Assembly: GCA_016647705.1 (NCBI GenBank)
Contig: CM028338.1
Location: 15,150,240-15,214,239, forward strand
Source: Eucommia ulmoides
Lineage: Eukaryota > Streptophyta > Magnoliopsida > Garryales > Eucommiaceae
Reading direction: 5' to 3'
Length of the DNA stretch: 64,000 nucleotides
Shown here: piece after piece, positions 54,161 through 64,000 of the stretch
Numbering within the stretch: position 1 is the first letter of the stretch
How the letters are laid out: each line of letters starts with the position of its first letter
Notes under the pieces: generated by a model
Database searches by the model: none
Seen by the model: the letters and a program-made list of their open reading frames with translations, nothing else
What the model was told of the DNA's origin: nothing
Made by a program: the position numbers and the translations under genes

Positions 54161-54620
54161 TCTCCATTTTTTTGATGATGACAATTTACTTAGATATTTT
54201 CTTCAAAATGAAAATGTAACCATGCTCCCCCTAAATCTGAGGCATATTTTTTTAACTTATTTTAGCATAATCATTAAGATAATTCAAAACAATTCAACAG
54301 ATATTCAACATAAGCACAAATGTAAATTTAAACATTTATAGATATTCAGTAAAGCACAATTATCATCATTTCACCATAGTTCTATCTTTTATCTGCGCAA
54401 TGCTTAGGCAATCAAATTCCTAAATATCAACTAACTCATTTAAAGATCAATCATGATTTCCCTTTTATATTTCCCCCTTTATCAATCAATTCAATTCAAT
54501 AAACATAAAACATATTCTCCCCCTTTGTCATCTCAAAAAGTTGGGAAGGGGAACCAAAAACATCATTCTAGGCAAACATTATTATACCTAGCTATACCTA
54601 AACCTCAGATATTTCTCATG
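54161..54620 (-). other. Spacer of J between pol end and 3' LTR
   Basis: It has two C-rich plus-strand patches (GCTCCCCCTAAAT near 54223 and TTCTCCCCCTTTGT near 54513), which are purine tracts on the coding strand. No gene is seen. Confidence 0.5.
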
Positions 54621-55010
54621 AACTGATCTTCTGCTAAAGGTTTGGAAAATATATTGGCAAGCTAATCGGAGGTATCAATATATTCAATAGTAACATCCAT
54701 TTTCTAAGTGTGATCATGAATAAAATGATGTCCTAATCTCTATGTGCTTAGTTCGTGAGTACTGTGTACGATTCTTACTTAAACATATAGAACTTTTATT
54801 ATCACAATAAATTAGGAATTCCTCCATACATACTCCAAAATCATTCAATTGTAGCTTAATATATAAAATCTGAGCACAACAATTACCAGCTGCCATATAT
54901 TCAGCCTCCGTAGTAGATAAGACTATGGAATTCTGTTTCTTGCTAGACCAAGAAACCAAGGCATTTCATAAAAAATGACATGACTTTCTTGTGCTTTTCC
55001 GCTCGACTTT
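54621..55010 (-). pseudogene. pol: RNase H of element J
   Basis: 54714-54959 reads VSWSSKKQNSIVLSTTEAEYMAAGNCCAQILYIKLQLNDF then IYCDNKSSICLSKN, the SIRE-type copia RNase H with its second half. After a shift, KHIEIR...HDHxxKMDVTIEYIDTSD continues to about 54630. Family text upstream (GYSDADFAGAKSSGKAQES-like) is visible to about 55010. Confidence 0.85.
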
Positions 55011-55990
55011 GCACCGGCAAAATCAGCATCGGAGTAACTAGTTAACTTAAAGTCACTCTCTCTAGAATACCATAATCCTAGATCACTTATCCCTTTCAAA
55101 TATCTAAAGATCTACTTAACCACAGTAAACACTAAACATAATATCTGGTCTACCAGTACTAAGGTATAACAAGCTACCAATCATACCTCAATACATTTTC
55201 TCATTTATGTTTTTACGTGTATCGTCTTTGACTATTTTTGTAGCTGTTGCCATGAGAGTTTTGTACTCTTTAACGCCATCCAAGCCATACATTTTTAGTA
55301 ACTCTTTGGTGTATTTGACTTGATTTATAAAGATCCCTTATTTGGTTTGCTTAATTTGCAACCCAAGGAAGAAGGTTAACTCCCCTATCATGCTCATCTC
55401 AAATTCGCCCTGTATTATCTTGGCAAACGCTTGGCAAAATTCCTCATTAGTAGAACCAAAAATAATATCATTAACATAAATTTGTATTAATAGGATATCA
55501 GACTCAGTTTTCTTGATCAATAAAGTTATATCACAAAGACCCCTTCGAAAAGTATTTTTCGATCAAATAACAGCTAAGTCACTCTTACTAAGCACTCAGA
55601 GCTTGTTGGAGCCCATACAAAACCTTACGAAGTTTAAACACGTGATCGGGAAATTATCACTCTCAAATTTCGTGGGTTGTTCAACATAAACTTCTTCTAC
55701 TAGAAAGCCATTTAAGAATGCACTCTTTACTTCCATTTGATATAATTTAAAATGATGTGAACATGCAAATGGAAGTAACATTCTATTAACCTCTAATCTA
55801 GCCACAGGTGCATAAGTCTTAGCATATTCAATTCATTTTTCTTGATTATAGCCATGGGCAATTAATCTTGCTTTATTTCTAATTACCATACCAGTTTCAT
55901 CATTTTTATTACAAAAAACCCATTCATTACCAATTCCTTGATGAAAATCAGGTCTAGGAACTAGAGACTATACTTTATTATGTTCAAATT
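55011..55990 (-). pseudogene. pol: Reverse transcriptase of element J
   Basis: Minus frames in order: 55805-55596 (LEVNRMLLPFACSHHFKLYQMEVKSAFLNGFLVEEVYVEQP; family MDVKSAFLNGxxxEEVYVxQP) and 55520-55338 (DILLIQIYVNDIIFGSTNEEFCQAFAKIIQGEFEMSMIGELTFFLGLQIKQ). The YVDD box is YVND (AAT, plus-strand 55470-55472): one catalytic Asp is Asn. Shifts occur near 55590 and 55540. Confidence 0.85.
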
Positions 55991-56170
55991 AAAATAATTC
56001 TTCTTGCATTGTGGAGATCCAAGATTCATCAGTTAATGCCTCATTCATATTCTTAGGCTCAATTTGAGATAAAAAAGCAAGATTTATAATATCTCTAAGG
56101 GAGGAACGTATAGTTACATCTCTTTCAAAATTACCAATAATTTCTTTTAACGAGTGACCCAGCATTGTCT

Positions 56171-56751
56171 TTATAGCTCATGGTAACTTCTAATCCTCTC
56201 CCTTAGGCTCCTTTTTTTGAGATTCCTTTGTCGTATCATCACCCTGGTTTGGTTATTTAATGTACTTGCATCATCATCATCCAAAACCTTTTTCAACATA
56301 AATGGATTAGACTCTTCAAATACAACATGCATAAACTCCTCAACTACTAACACACATTTATTATAGACACTATAAGCTTTATTGTTAATAGCATATCCAA
56401 GAAAGATACCATAGTCAGATCTAGCATCAAATTTACCTCCTAAACTAGCAACGACATTCGGACCAAATAAATCAAGATGCAACATTTCAAGACATCTAGA
56501 CATGGATATGTGCATTTCCTTCTTAAATGATGATCTAGATTGCTTGCCTAGCTGACATGCATCACATACTTTATCTTTCACAAATTTCAATGTAGGTCGG
56601 TCAGGTACGAGACTTTTCTTAGATAAATTAGATAACAATTCCATACTAGCATATTCAAGTCTCCTATGCCATAACCAACTATATTTAGATAAAGCATTTA
56701 AACATGATAGATTTTGAGAAGTAAAATCATCAAAAGAACATGTATACACAT
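56171..56751 (-). pseudogene. pol: Pre-integrase and integrase of J with internal in-frame deletion
   Basis: The open frame 56171-56800 (the first 15-20 residues read into H and are not J). It shows LSKYSWLWHRRLEYASMELL, LVPDRPTLKFVKDKVCDACQLGKQ (zinc-binding His/Cys), EMLHLDLFGPNVVASLGGK, then directly FDARSDYGIFLGYAINNKAY. In SIRE elements the whole DDE core lies between GGK and FDAR. It is missing here without breaking the frame, near 56430-56440. LVVEEFMHVVFEESNP follows. Confidence 0.85.
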
Positions 56752-58430
56752 AGAGCCTCAAACATGAAGGGATGCAGTATATGCATAGTCCTAGAAACAC
56801 TGGAAGGAGATTAGCTAGAAAGAGTTGTGCAACTTGGTTTTTGAACCTCCAACAACAAAGTAGAGTATGAACTAGTAATCATTGGGCTGACTCTTTCCAA
56901 AGGATTAGAAGCTCAGAATCTGGAGGTGAGATGAGACTTACAACTAGTAGTCAATCAGATAAATGGAGTGTACATGTTGAATAAAGAAAGGTTATGTGGA
57001 GAAAGTGAAAGTACTAACCATCACACTTCAAAGCTGCAAGTTCAAAGTTGTTCTAAGAGATGAAAATGAGAAAGCCGATGCATTGTCTGTACAAGTGTCT
57101 TTTTTTGGACCACATCAGTGATTTAAAATGGTGGAATTCCTTGAGCAACCATCGATTGCAGCACCAACCAACCTTTGCGCATGCATAGATGAATTAGATC
57201 AAGAAGAGGACTGGAGAACATCTTTAGTTCAACTAGACGATAAAGAATCAACCATAAAGATCTTGTATAAAGTGTCAAGGTACGTGATGACCAACGATAA
57301 ACTGTATAAAAGATCTTTTTGCTAACCTCTATTGTTTTGTCAAGGGCCAAAGGAAGCCACTTGTATCCTATAAGAGATTTGTGAAGGGGTTTGCAGAAAT
57401 CATCAAGGAGAAAGAACTTTGGTGCACAAGGCACTCACGATTGGTTACTATTAGCCAACAATATGCAATGATGTGCAAGAATATGTCAGGAAGTGTGACA
57501 AGTGCCAACAGTTCTCAAATGACATCAAAATCCCAGCTCAAAAGCAGAACCCAATAATCAGTCTATGGCCTTTTGCTTAGTGGGACATGGACATACTAGT
57601 ACCATTCACTCCAGTACCAAGGAACAAGAAGTACTTATTTGTAGTAATCGACTACTTTACCAAGTGGATTGAAGTTGAAAGCTTCGTGACAGTAGGAGAA
57701 AATGAAGTAAAAAATTGTCTCTAGAAAAATATGATATGTCTTTTTGGCATTCTAGCGATACTGATATCCAACAATGGAACCCCATTCACTGGCAGTAATG
57801 TTGCATAGATGTACAAAGAAATGAAGATTCAACACTAGACATTAAGCCTGGAACATCCACAAACCAATGGCCAAGCTGAGGTGACAACTTGTTCCATCAA
57901 GGCAGCACTCAAGAAATAACTAGATAATGCAAAAGGCAAGTGAGTGGATGAACTACTATGAGTCTTGTGGGCTCACCAGACGACAACAACATCCACCACA
58001 GGGGAAACACCATTCTCTATGACTTATGGAACTGAAACTATAGTTGCAGTAGAAATTAGGCTAACATCAAGATGAGATGACATAATTAACCTTGTGGAAA
58101 ATGAAGAATCCATGTGATATGAGATAGACCAACTGGAAAAGAAACGAGATATGGCAATAACGAGGATGGAGGCCTATAAGTCAAGGATTGCAAAGACGTT
58201 CAACCATGCAGTACGTCCAAAGCACTTTGCAATAGGAGAGCTGGTACTTAGAAGAGTGATGTCGTATCACCCAGAGACTCATTTGGGAAAACTAGCTCCC
58301 AACTAGGAAAGACCCTACTGAGTAACCAAAGTATATAGGCCAGAGACCTACTAGATGGAATCTCTGGATGGCGGGGCAATTCCAAGGTCATGGAACATCT
58401 CATACTTGCGAAAATATTTTGTATAAGGTG
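56752..58430 (+). pseudogene. pol: Second RNase H end and integrase of element H
   Basis: RNase H text in fragments (SNNKVEYELVIIGLT; DENEKADALS near 57064). The frame 57128-57325 is the linker (VEFLEQPSIAAPTNLCACID). The integrase zinc domain reads HQGERTLVHKAL...VRKCDKCQQFSND (57395-57525). The core has MDILVPFTP, ISNNGTPFT (second Asp is Asn, AAC at 57770-57772, as in G) and QAEVTTCSIKAALKK with the Glu kept. The C-terminal domain is near 58210-58420. Stops throughout. Confidence 0.8.
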
Positions 58431-58584
58431 TCTTGTCTTTTTAATTTTTAGGTTTTTCGTTGAACTTTGAAAATTTGGTTTTGTTCATCTCTATGTGAGA
58501 CATTCATTGAATGAAGTAAATAAATAAAGTTTATCTTCATTTGAAATATCGCATACACTTATTTTGTCAAGTCTGATTAAAACT

Positions 58585-59095
58585 AAGTGTACGAAATACT
58601 TAGTGTGTAAAAACTAATTGTGATTCAAAAGTGAGCAAAGTAGAGTAGATCAACTCACTCACTCAAAGAGCAGTGGCATATCAGCTCACTCATTAAAAAA
58701 TGTTCAAAATAAATCAGCTCACTCACAAAACATTTAGTGTATAAAAACTAAATGTGAATCAAAAGTGAGCAGACTAGAGTAGATTAGCTCACTCACTCAC
58801 AAAGCAGAATAGAAACTCACTCATTCAAAAATGAACAGAGCAGATCAGCTCACTCACAAAGAAGAGCAGACCAGCTCACTCACTCACAGAGCAGAGCAGA
58901 TTAGCACACTCACTCATAGAGCAGAGTAGATTAGCTTACTCACTCACAATGCTAATTAGATTAGCTTACTCACTTACAGAGTAAAGTAGATCAACTCACT
59001 TACAAAATTGAGCAAGATCAGCTCACCAACACGAAATACTTTCTACTGAAACCAAGTGTAAAAAAGCTGAACAAATCAACTCACCCAAGAAATAT
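58585..59095. repeat. Tandem array in element H, 65-bp-like units with inner 30-bp units
   Basis: It lies in the same place as the array of G and shares ACATTTAGTGTATAAAAACT, AGTGAGC and GATCAGCTCACTCAC. Between 58860 and 58985 the array changes to units of exactly 30 bases (for example CACACTCACTCATAGAGCAG then AGTAGATTAG), about four copies. Confidence 0.85.
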
Positions 59096-59845
59096 TTGGT
59101 ACTAAAAGGAAGTGTATTTGAGCTGAGTAGATCGATTCACCAGTTAAAACATTTAGTGTTCAATGCTAAGTGTAAAAAATACGGGATTATTAGTCACCCA
59201 AGATGCTCCTGCATTAACTTCCTCAAATATGGGAGGCCAGTCTTCAGAACATTACTTATTCAGTCAGGATTAAAAATCAAACACACATTCAGTTGTATAC
59301 TAACTCCATGGTGTGGACTGATAAGTTCAAGACTGAAAAAGAACCATATCTTGAGAAGGATGTTAAAGAACAATACAAAAGATAAATTCTCATTGGAAGG
59401 ATTCTTGTGATGGTAAAATCTTATTCATCTTGATTTAGTGACCTTGCTTAAAGTTTGTGTTCAAACACCCTGATTATTTTAGCCAAAAGCCTAAGTTGGT
59501 TCATAACTAGCTTCATATACTACGAAGTTATGAAGAAGGGATGGCAGGAGAAGAAGAACGAACGAATAACACAGTAGTAACACAAATACCAGAACCCATA
59601 TTTTTTGTATTAACAAAAAGAAAGAGAGGGTACATTATTACAAAATAAAAACAAAAGAAAATAACAGAAGATTGTTCGTCATACAAAAATGAAGAAAAAA
59701 TAAAAGAAAACTTTTCAATTAAAAAAAAAAAAAGAAAAAAAAAAGTTTAATTTTTTTTTTCTATGAAATTGGGGCTGAGTGGATGGCATCAATTCGACCT
59801 AGGAGAAAGGAGGGGACCTAACCCTTAAGATAGTAATTGGCGGCT
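59096..59845. other. Conserved spacer of H
   Basis: The same phrases as G 34836-35480 in the same order. The 104-residue frame at 59096-59410 has no counterpart in G and is not supported. Long A runs at 59720-59760. Confidence 0.55.
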
Positions 59846-59849
59846 ACTA

Positions 59850-62030
59850 TTTAAACAGGTCATAAATACAAAAGGCAAATATCATCATTATAGAAAAAAT
59901 AACAAGTAATAAAAATTGAAGTGACAATTGTCAAATCAGAGTATGGCACTCTAGCCTGCGACGTCTGGTTAGTCAGAGATATGCAGACCAACAAGAGTAG
60001 AGGCAGCATCATGAGGCAGAGCTTTGGCTTGATGTTTATCTATTGGCTGAACTGAGGACTACAACGTTGGAAAACAAATTAGACTAGGGATGAGCTGGCC
60101 AGATTTGAGCTAGCTACAGACACCTCAGCCATTGATGTGAAGGATTCTAAAGGAAACACTTCACCTTCAGCACAAGGCGCATCTTCTTCAACATCAATAC
60201 CTTTTCCCTCTTCAACAACAATGTCTTTTCCCTCTACTTCTTACTCCAACTCTCTCTCCAAGACGGAGAAGTCGATCTCTGGGTGCTCCCTTTCCACTAG
60301 GCTCTAGAAATGGAGATAACCCACCAACTAAATACTCTTTGACATAATGTTATATTGTGCCCAAAGCTGGTAAATAATCTCTTCATTCTTCTTCATCCTC
60401 TCTGCCATCTCTGTTATTAGCCTCTCCACTGTCTGCGTCATATTAGTAGACCTCAGCTCCAGCCCATTAGACATGAGTTTCGCCTTGTTCATCTCAATAG
60501 AGATTCGTCTCTTATCTCTCTCTAGGCACTGTAAGGCTTTATTTCTAGCCTGGAAGGCATCTTCTTTAGTCTGGAGAGCAAAATATTTGCTTAGGAGGGC
60601 AGCCCTTAAAAGATCTATCTCTGACCGTGCTGAGCTGACCTCTCCCCTTTGAACAAAGATATTTTCCTTTAGAGCAAAGTTCTCCACTTGAAACTTGTTC
60701 CTCTCAGTAAGAAATAATTGGTTTCTCTTCTGCAGCGCTTCACGTTGTGCATTGGCAGTGCACAACCCAGCTTTGAGCTTTTCTTGAGATGACCTCGCCA
60801 TTGCCAAGTCTGTCTCAAGAGAGACCTTTTGTTCCTAAAGAACACAAAGGTCCTCTTCCAGGTGACTGGATTCAGTTAACTAATGTATGAGATGAGTATC
60901 CAACTCAGTCACATCATCAGAACTCTTAATCGGCGCAGAAGAAATATGGATGGTCTGGAAAACAATGGCAATCTTAAACCAACATAAAAACTAAAGAAGT
61001 ATGAAACTTATTACATATAAAGACAATTACCTAAAGGGGCGCACAGATAAAGGTCCTAAAGAGCTCACAGCCGCGACTTCCAATCATGGCCCTGCTCTTG
61101 CCCCAAGGCTGCTCGAACAAGGTCTTAATGGTGTTGGCGAATATATCCTGGTGGTTGGGAATTGAGAGACCTACTTCCTTTGACAGGTGACACATCTGCT
61201 CACGAGACACGCTATGACTGCTTGGCGAAGCAAGCGTCCGATGACTGGAAGCAGTTATTGTAGGGGAAGGTGGCTGATTGCTTATTGAAGTAGGATCTGC
61301 AATAGATAATGCAAGAAGATGTCAATACCACTATTGCAAGCTTCTTCATCTTCATAAGATAATGCAAGAAGATGTCAAGACCACTATTGCAAAACCCATG
61401 AGTTCAATTGCAAAGAAAACATAAATAAAAGAAAATTACTCGGGTCGTTAAAATACTTCAGCATAATTAGAGGCTACCCCATTTCATCAGGAGAAAACCC
61501 CCCAATTACCCTTGAAGAAGAGGTATCGCCTTGGCCAATCTTCTCTTACCGTAGAAAGAATGTCAGTAAGGAAGGAGAACCTCTTAATGGTTGAGTAATG
61601 AAATCTCCTAATATCAGAAAGAAATTAAGGAAACAGACACTCCTAATCATATTTATAGTAAGGAGAACATTGTTCACCTGAGAAAGAGCTATAGCTCCCG
61701 TGATATGACGAAAGCTATTAGCAGTTAATTGGGAAAGGGTAATCTCAAATTAGCGAAAAAGACTGCGGAGAAAATGAGTGAAATAAAGTATGAGGTTGTA
61801 TTCATACATCCACACAAAAAGGCATATTTCATCCTCTTTGGCACTATAGGGACACTCCTCTTCGGATGGAACCCTGATAGAAATGGACGAAAGAATACCA
61901 TATTGTTCTCAGAATGGCACAAGACATTTCTTTGGGACAGAACTCACACCATGATCTCCCTACTTAACAAGAGAATCGGTGGAATGAAAAGTATGGGCAA
62001 GATTCGTTTACTTCATAAGGGGATTTAAAG
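59850..62030 (-). pseudogene. Antisense gene of element H (aORF), coiled-coil frame of 159 residues intact
   Basis: On the minus strand the N-terminal part lies at 61725-61922, with SAVFFANLRLPFPN matching the LRFPL block of the antisense gene of C. Middle pieces are scattered. The frame 60328-60807 is open for 159 residues: ARSSQEKLKAGLCTANAQRE, LQKRNQLFLTERNKFQVEN, then a long Leu/Glu/Lys-rich coiled coil (RSEIDLLRAALLS; ALQCLERDKRRISIEMNKAK; ERMKKNEEIIYQL). The end is acidic and Thr-rich (about 60170-60260). Sense relative to pol is the same as in C and G. Function unknown. Confidence 0.65.
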
Positions 62031-62200
62031 ACGAACTAGCCTCAACCAAACTATTTGATGAACTCAACGACATTTCAAATAGAACAACAAAAAATCGAAA
62101 GAAGAATATGAATAAACTACATAATCTAAAAATTAGAAAAGGACAAGAACTTTTGTGAATGGCAGAAGTGATCTTTTGTCTCTCTTCTCTAAATCGTCAC

Positions 62201-64000
62201 TGTTAACCCAAAGAGCTACCCAAGAGGTTTGGTGAATTGGGTAGTTACAAAATTTAAACAAATAAATCTTTCAACACTTAATATCGAATAATTAATTTTT
62301 TCTAAATCAATTATTAACTTTGTTACGTAGCGGATAAGTGTTTAACTAGGTGCACACCTAAACATAATTTAATGAAAGTAAAGAATACAACACACCAAGA
62401 TATATCCTGGTTTAATAAGGTAGCCTTGCCTAATCCAATCCCCCCGAGCTCCATGGAGAGTCGCAACCTATAAACTTCTGATTCCATTACCAAGTAGGAT
62501 CTAAACCCTTACAACTCACGATTATTTTCTTAGGCTCAAAATCAACATTTACAATTATCATTTTTCCCAGGTTCAAGAAGAACCTTATCTTTTTACCAGG
62601 TTTAAGACTAACCTAATTCTATTATAAGAAGAATCACAACCTAATCTTTTACCAGGCTAAAAACTAACCTCAAAATTCTCTCAAGTTTCATTTTCATAGG
62701 TAAGGATTAAACCCTTACAATTCACTCAAAAATCACAATTCAATTGCAGCGTGAATCAAAACCTAGTTCTTTTCTAGGGAAAAGAATAACCTAACATTTT
62801 TACCATGACAACGATCTGACCCTAATATTTTTCACAAGAAAAATATTGAAACCTAGCTACAATGACACACCATCCCAAACGTGTCTAATCTGCTCAAACT
62901 CACAAATACAGAAAAAATATGAATTGTTTCCCACTAGGAGCTTCTACCACCCCAATGCAGATATACTCAATTAATATCCCGAAAATTACTACATGACAGA
63001 TACAATTGAAGAAAATAATATATGATTAATAAACAATGTGGGTAGCACAATTTAGAGCATGTAATCAGATAATCAAATAAAATCATTTTAAAAAGATTTT
63101 TTAGGCTTTCAAGTTTGAAAACGATTTTCTAACAATCTCATATCCAAGCAATCAATTATAATATGAAATCAAAACAAATTACAATAGCTTGGAAAGATCT
63201 CATCAGAAAAACACCAAAGATTGAAACATAATCGCAATATAGCACAAGTTGGTGACGCCAAATCAAGAGCGCATTAGGTCAAGAACTTTAGAATGATTCT
63301 CTCATGAAAATCTAAGCGAAAATATCTCTCTTACAAAAGCTTTGAACTAATGTTCTTGACGTAATTACTCTTAATCCCCGTAAGTTTATTTTTGTAGACC
63401 GATAACAAGCCCTGCAACAACTACTTTTCAAAAGATATACCTCTAAAAGGCACTCTTAGACCCCATATAATAATGTTTTTTTATTTTTTGGGTAATACTT
63501 TTAAAAATAACTTTTAAATCTCTCAAATAACTTGTAAAATTCCAATTTCAATCGAAAATATAGGAATTGTTTATCTACTTAAATTAAAAGAATCATAAAT
63601 TACGTAAACCAAATTAATAGGAATAATTAAATAGATGTACCATATCTTTAATAAGATCAAATCCCTCAAATCTCTCCCTTGGAATCATAAAAAAATGGAT
63701 AGCTTTTTATCGAGAGACCAAGTTTCTCGAAACCACAACCGAAATAGTCCAATGACTGATCCCAACAATTTGGTTGACTGAATGAAACAACACTGAAACC
63801 AAGCCAAACCTTAAACGCCAATTGGTTTTTCAAAATACCCCATTCGGTTGATCGAATGATTCAAAGGCCATCCAATGCCAAACCTTAAATTCAGTCGTTT
63901 AACCGAATTCCCTCATTCGGTCAATCGAACACTAAAGGTTAATTTTCAATTTTGCTCCGAAAAACTCACCGCCTAAAATGATTAACCAATTTTCTTCAAC
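62201..64000 (-). repeat. SIRE-like LTR I3 of an element extending past the window
   Basis: In plus orientation it starts TGTTAACCCAAAGAGC, then GGTGAATTGGGTAGTTACAA, GATATATCCTGGTTTAATAA, ACACTCTTAGACCCCATATA, in the same order as I1 and I2. It reaches the U3 repeats (63760-63990) at the window end. It cuts element H 17-18 bases before H's expected LTR start. The right end and TSD are outside the window. Confidence 0.75.

Larger units (their letters stand above)
51919..56751 (-). mobile_element. SIRE-like copia element J, 5' part missing
   Basis: Minus-strand element with its 3' LTR (I2) at 51919-54160 and pol at 54600-56750. The wording of pol (pre-integrase CQLGKQSRSSFK; RT IYVNDIIFGST; RNase H STTEAEYMAAGNCCAQ) and the 2.2-kb LTR fit the SIRE/Maximus group. 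It begins inside LTR I1 and ends abruptly at about 56751 against element H; gag, protease and the 5' LTR are absent. Confidence 0.8.
56752..62200 (+). mobile_element. 5'-truncated Tat-like element H, close relative of G
   Basis: It starts in the second RNase H (GAGCCTCAAACATGAAGGGA aligns with G at 32289) and follows G to just before where the 3' LTR should start (CTCTTCTCTAAATCGTCAC). It has the integrase, the tandem array, the shared spacer and the antisense gene, but lacks G's 35.45-36.1-kb segment and element E. Its left edge abuts J; its right edge is cut by LTR I3. Confidence 0.8.

Noticed and set aside
59096-59410. 104-residue frame in the spacer of H
   Set aside because: The same spacer in G has no equivalent frame, so it is likely chance.
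1-64000. tRNA, rRNA, or endogenous pararetrovirus genes
   Set aside because: Looked for conserved tRNA B-box/anticodon patterns and for movement-protein or coat motifs by eye; nothing convincing. A covariance-model scan would be decisive.

Overview
This is a plant nuclear window. It is AT-rich and made almost entirely of broken, nested LTR retrotransposons of families known only from angiosperms, probably a eudicot: Tork-like and SIRE-like Ty1/copia, and Tat/Athila-like and Del/Tekay-like Ty3/gypsy. I find no intact host gene, no rRNA or tRNA gene, and nothing bacterial. Every long pol-type reading frame carries stops, frameshifts or deletions.

Nesting was resolved from LTR ends, primer sites, polypurine tracts and target-site duplications (TSDs). 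Left block (1-24207): a Tork-like copia element (A, + strand) begins before the window. Its gag is split by a Del/Tekay-like gypsy element (B, 1070-9035, TSD TCTTA). B's integrase is split by a solo LTR (D, 7268-8924, TSD GCTGG/GTTGG). A's 3' LTR is split 12 bases from its start by an 11.6-kb Tat-like element on the minus strand (C, 12030-23643, TSD AACTT/AACAT). C encodes gag, protease, RT, two RNase H domains and integrase on the minus strand. On the opposite strand it carries a separate multi-exon gene preceded by a TATA box and an exact 100-bp tandem array.

Middle block (24208-28183) is the least repetitive part. It holds a foldback DNA-element candidate, a pyrimidine-rich leader with a short possible host exon split by a solo LTR of a C-related family (F, 25620-26069, TSD AGAAG), and an hAT-type MITE (27448-28032).

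Third block (28184-44847): a second Tat-like element (G, + strand, TSD GAAAG) with degraded gag-pol, a 65-bp tandem array and antisense coiled-coil genes. It is interrupted by a gag-only non-autonomous element (E, 36123-41550, minus, perfect TSD ATATA). E's LTR family also supplied solo LTR D.

Right block (44853-64000): a Tork-like copia element (K, +) with mutated RT and zinc finger; its 3' LTR is cut by a SIRE-like LTR (I1), which is cut in turn by a SIRE-like copia element (J, minus). J is fused to a 5'-truncated relative of G (H, +). H is cut by the leading LTR of another SIRE-like element (I3) that runs off the window. SIRE-like U3 regions carry clustered TTGACC (W-box) motifs.

None of the pol genes looks able to work today. 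The pieces most likely to reward attention are the antisense intron-containing genes of the Tat-like elements, their fast-changing tandem arrays, the gag-only element E with its solo LTR, and the possible host exon split by F.
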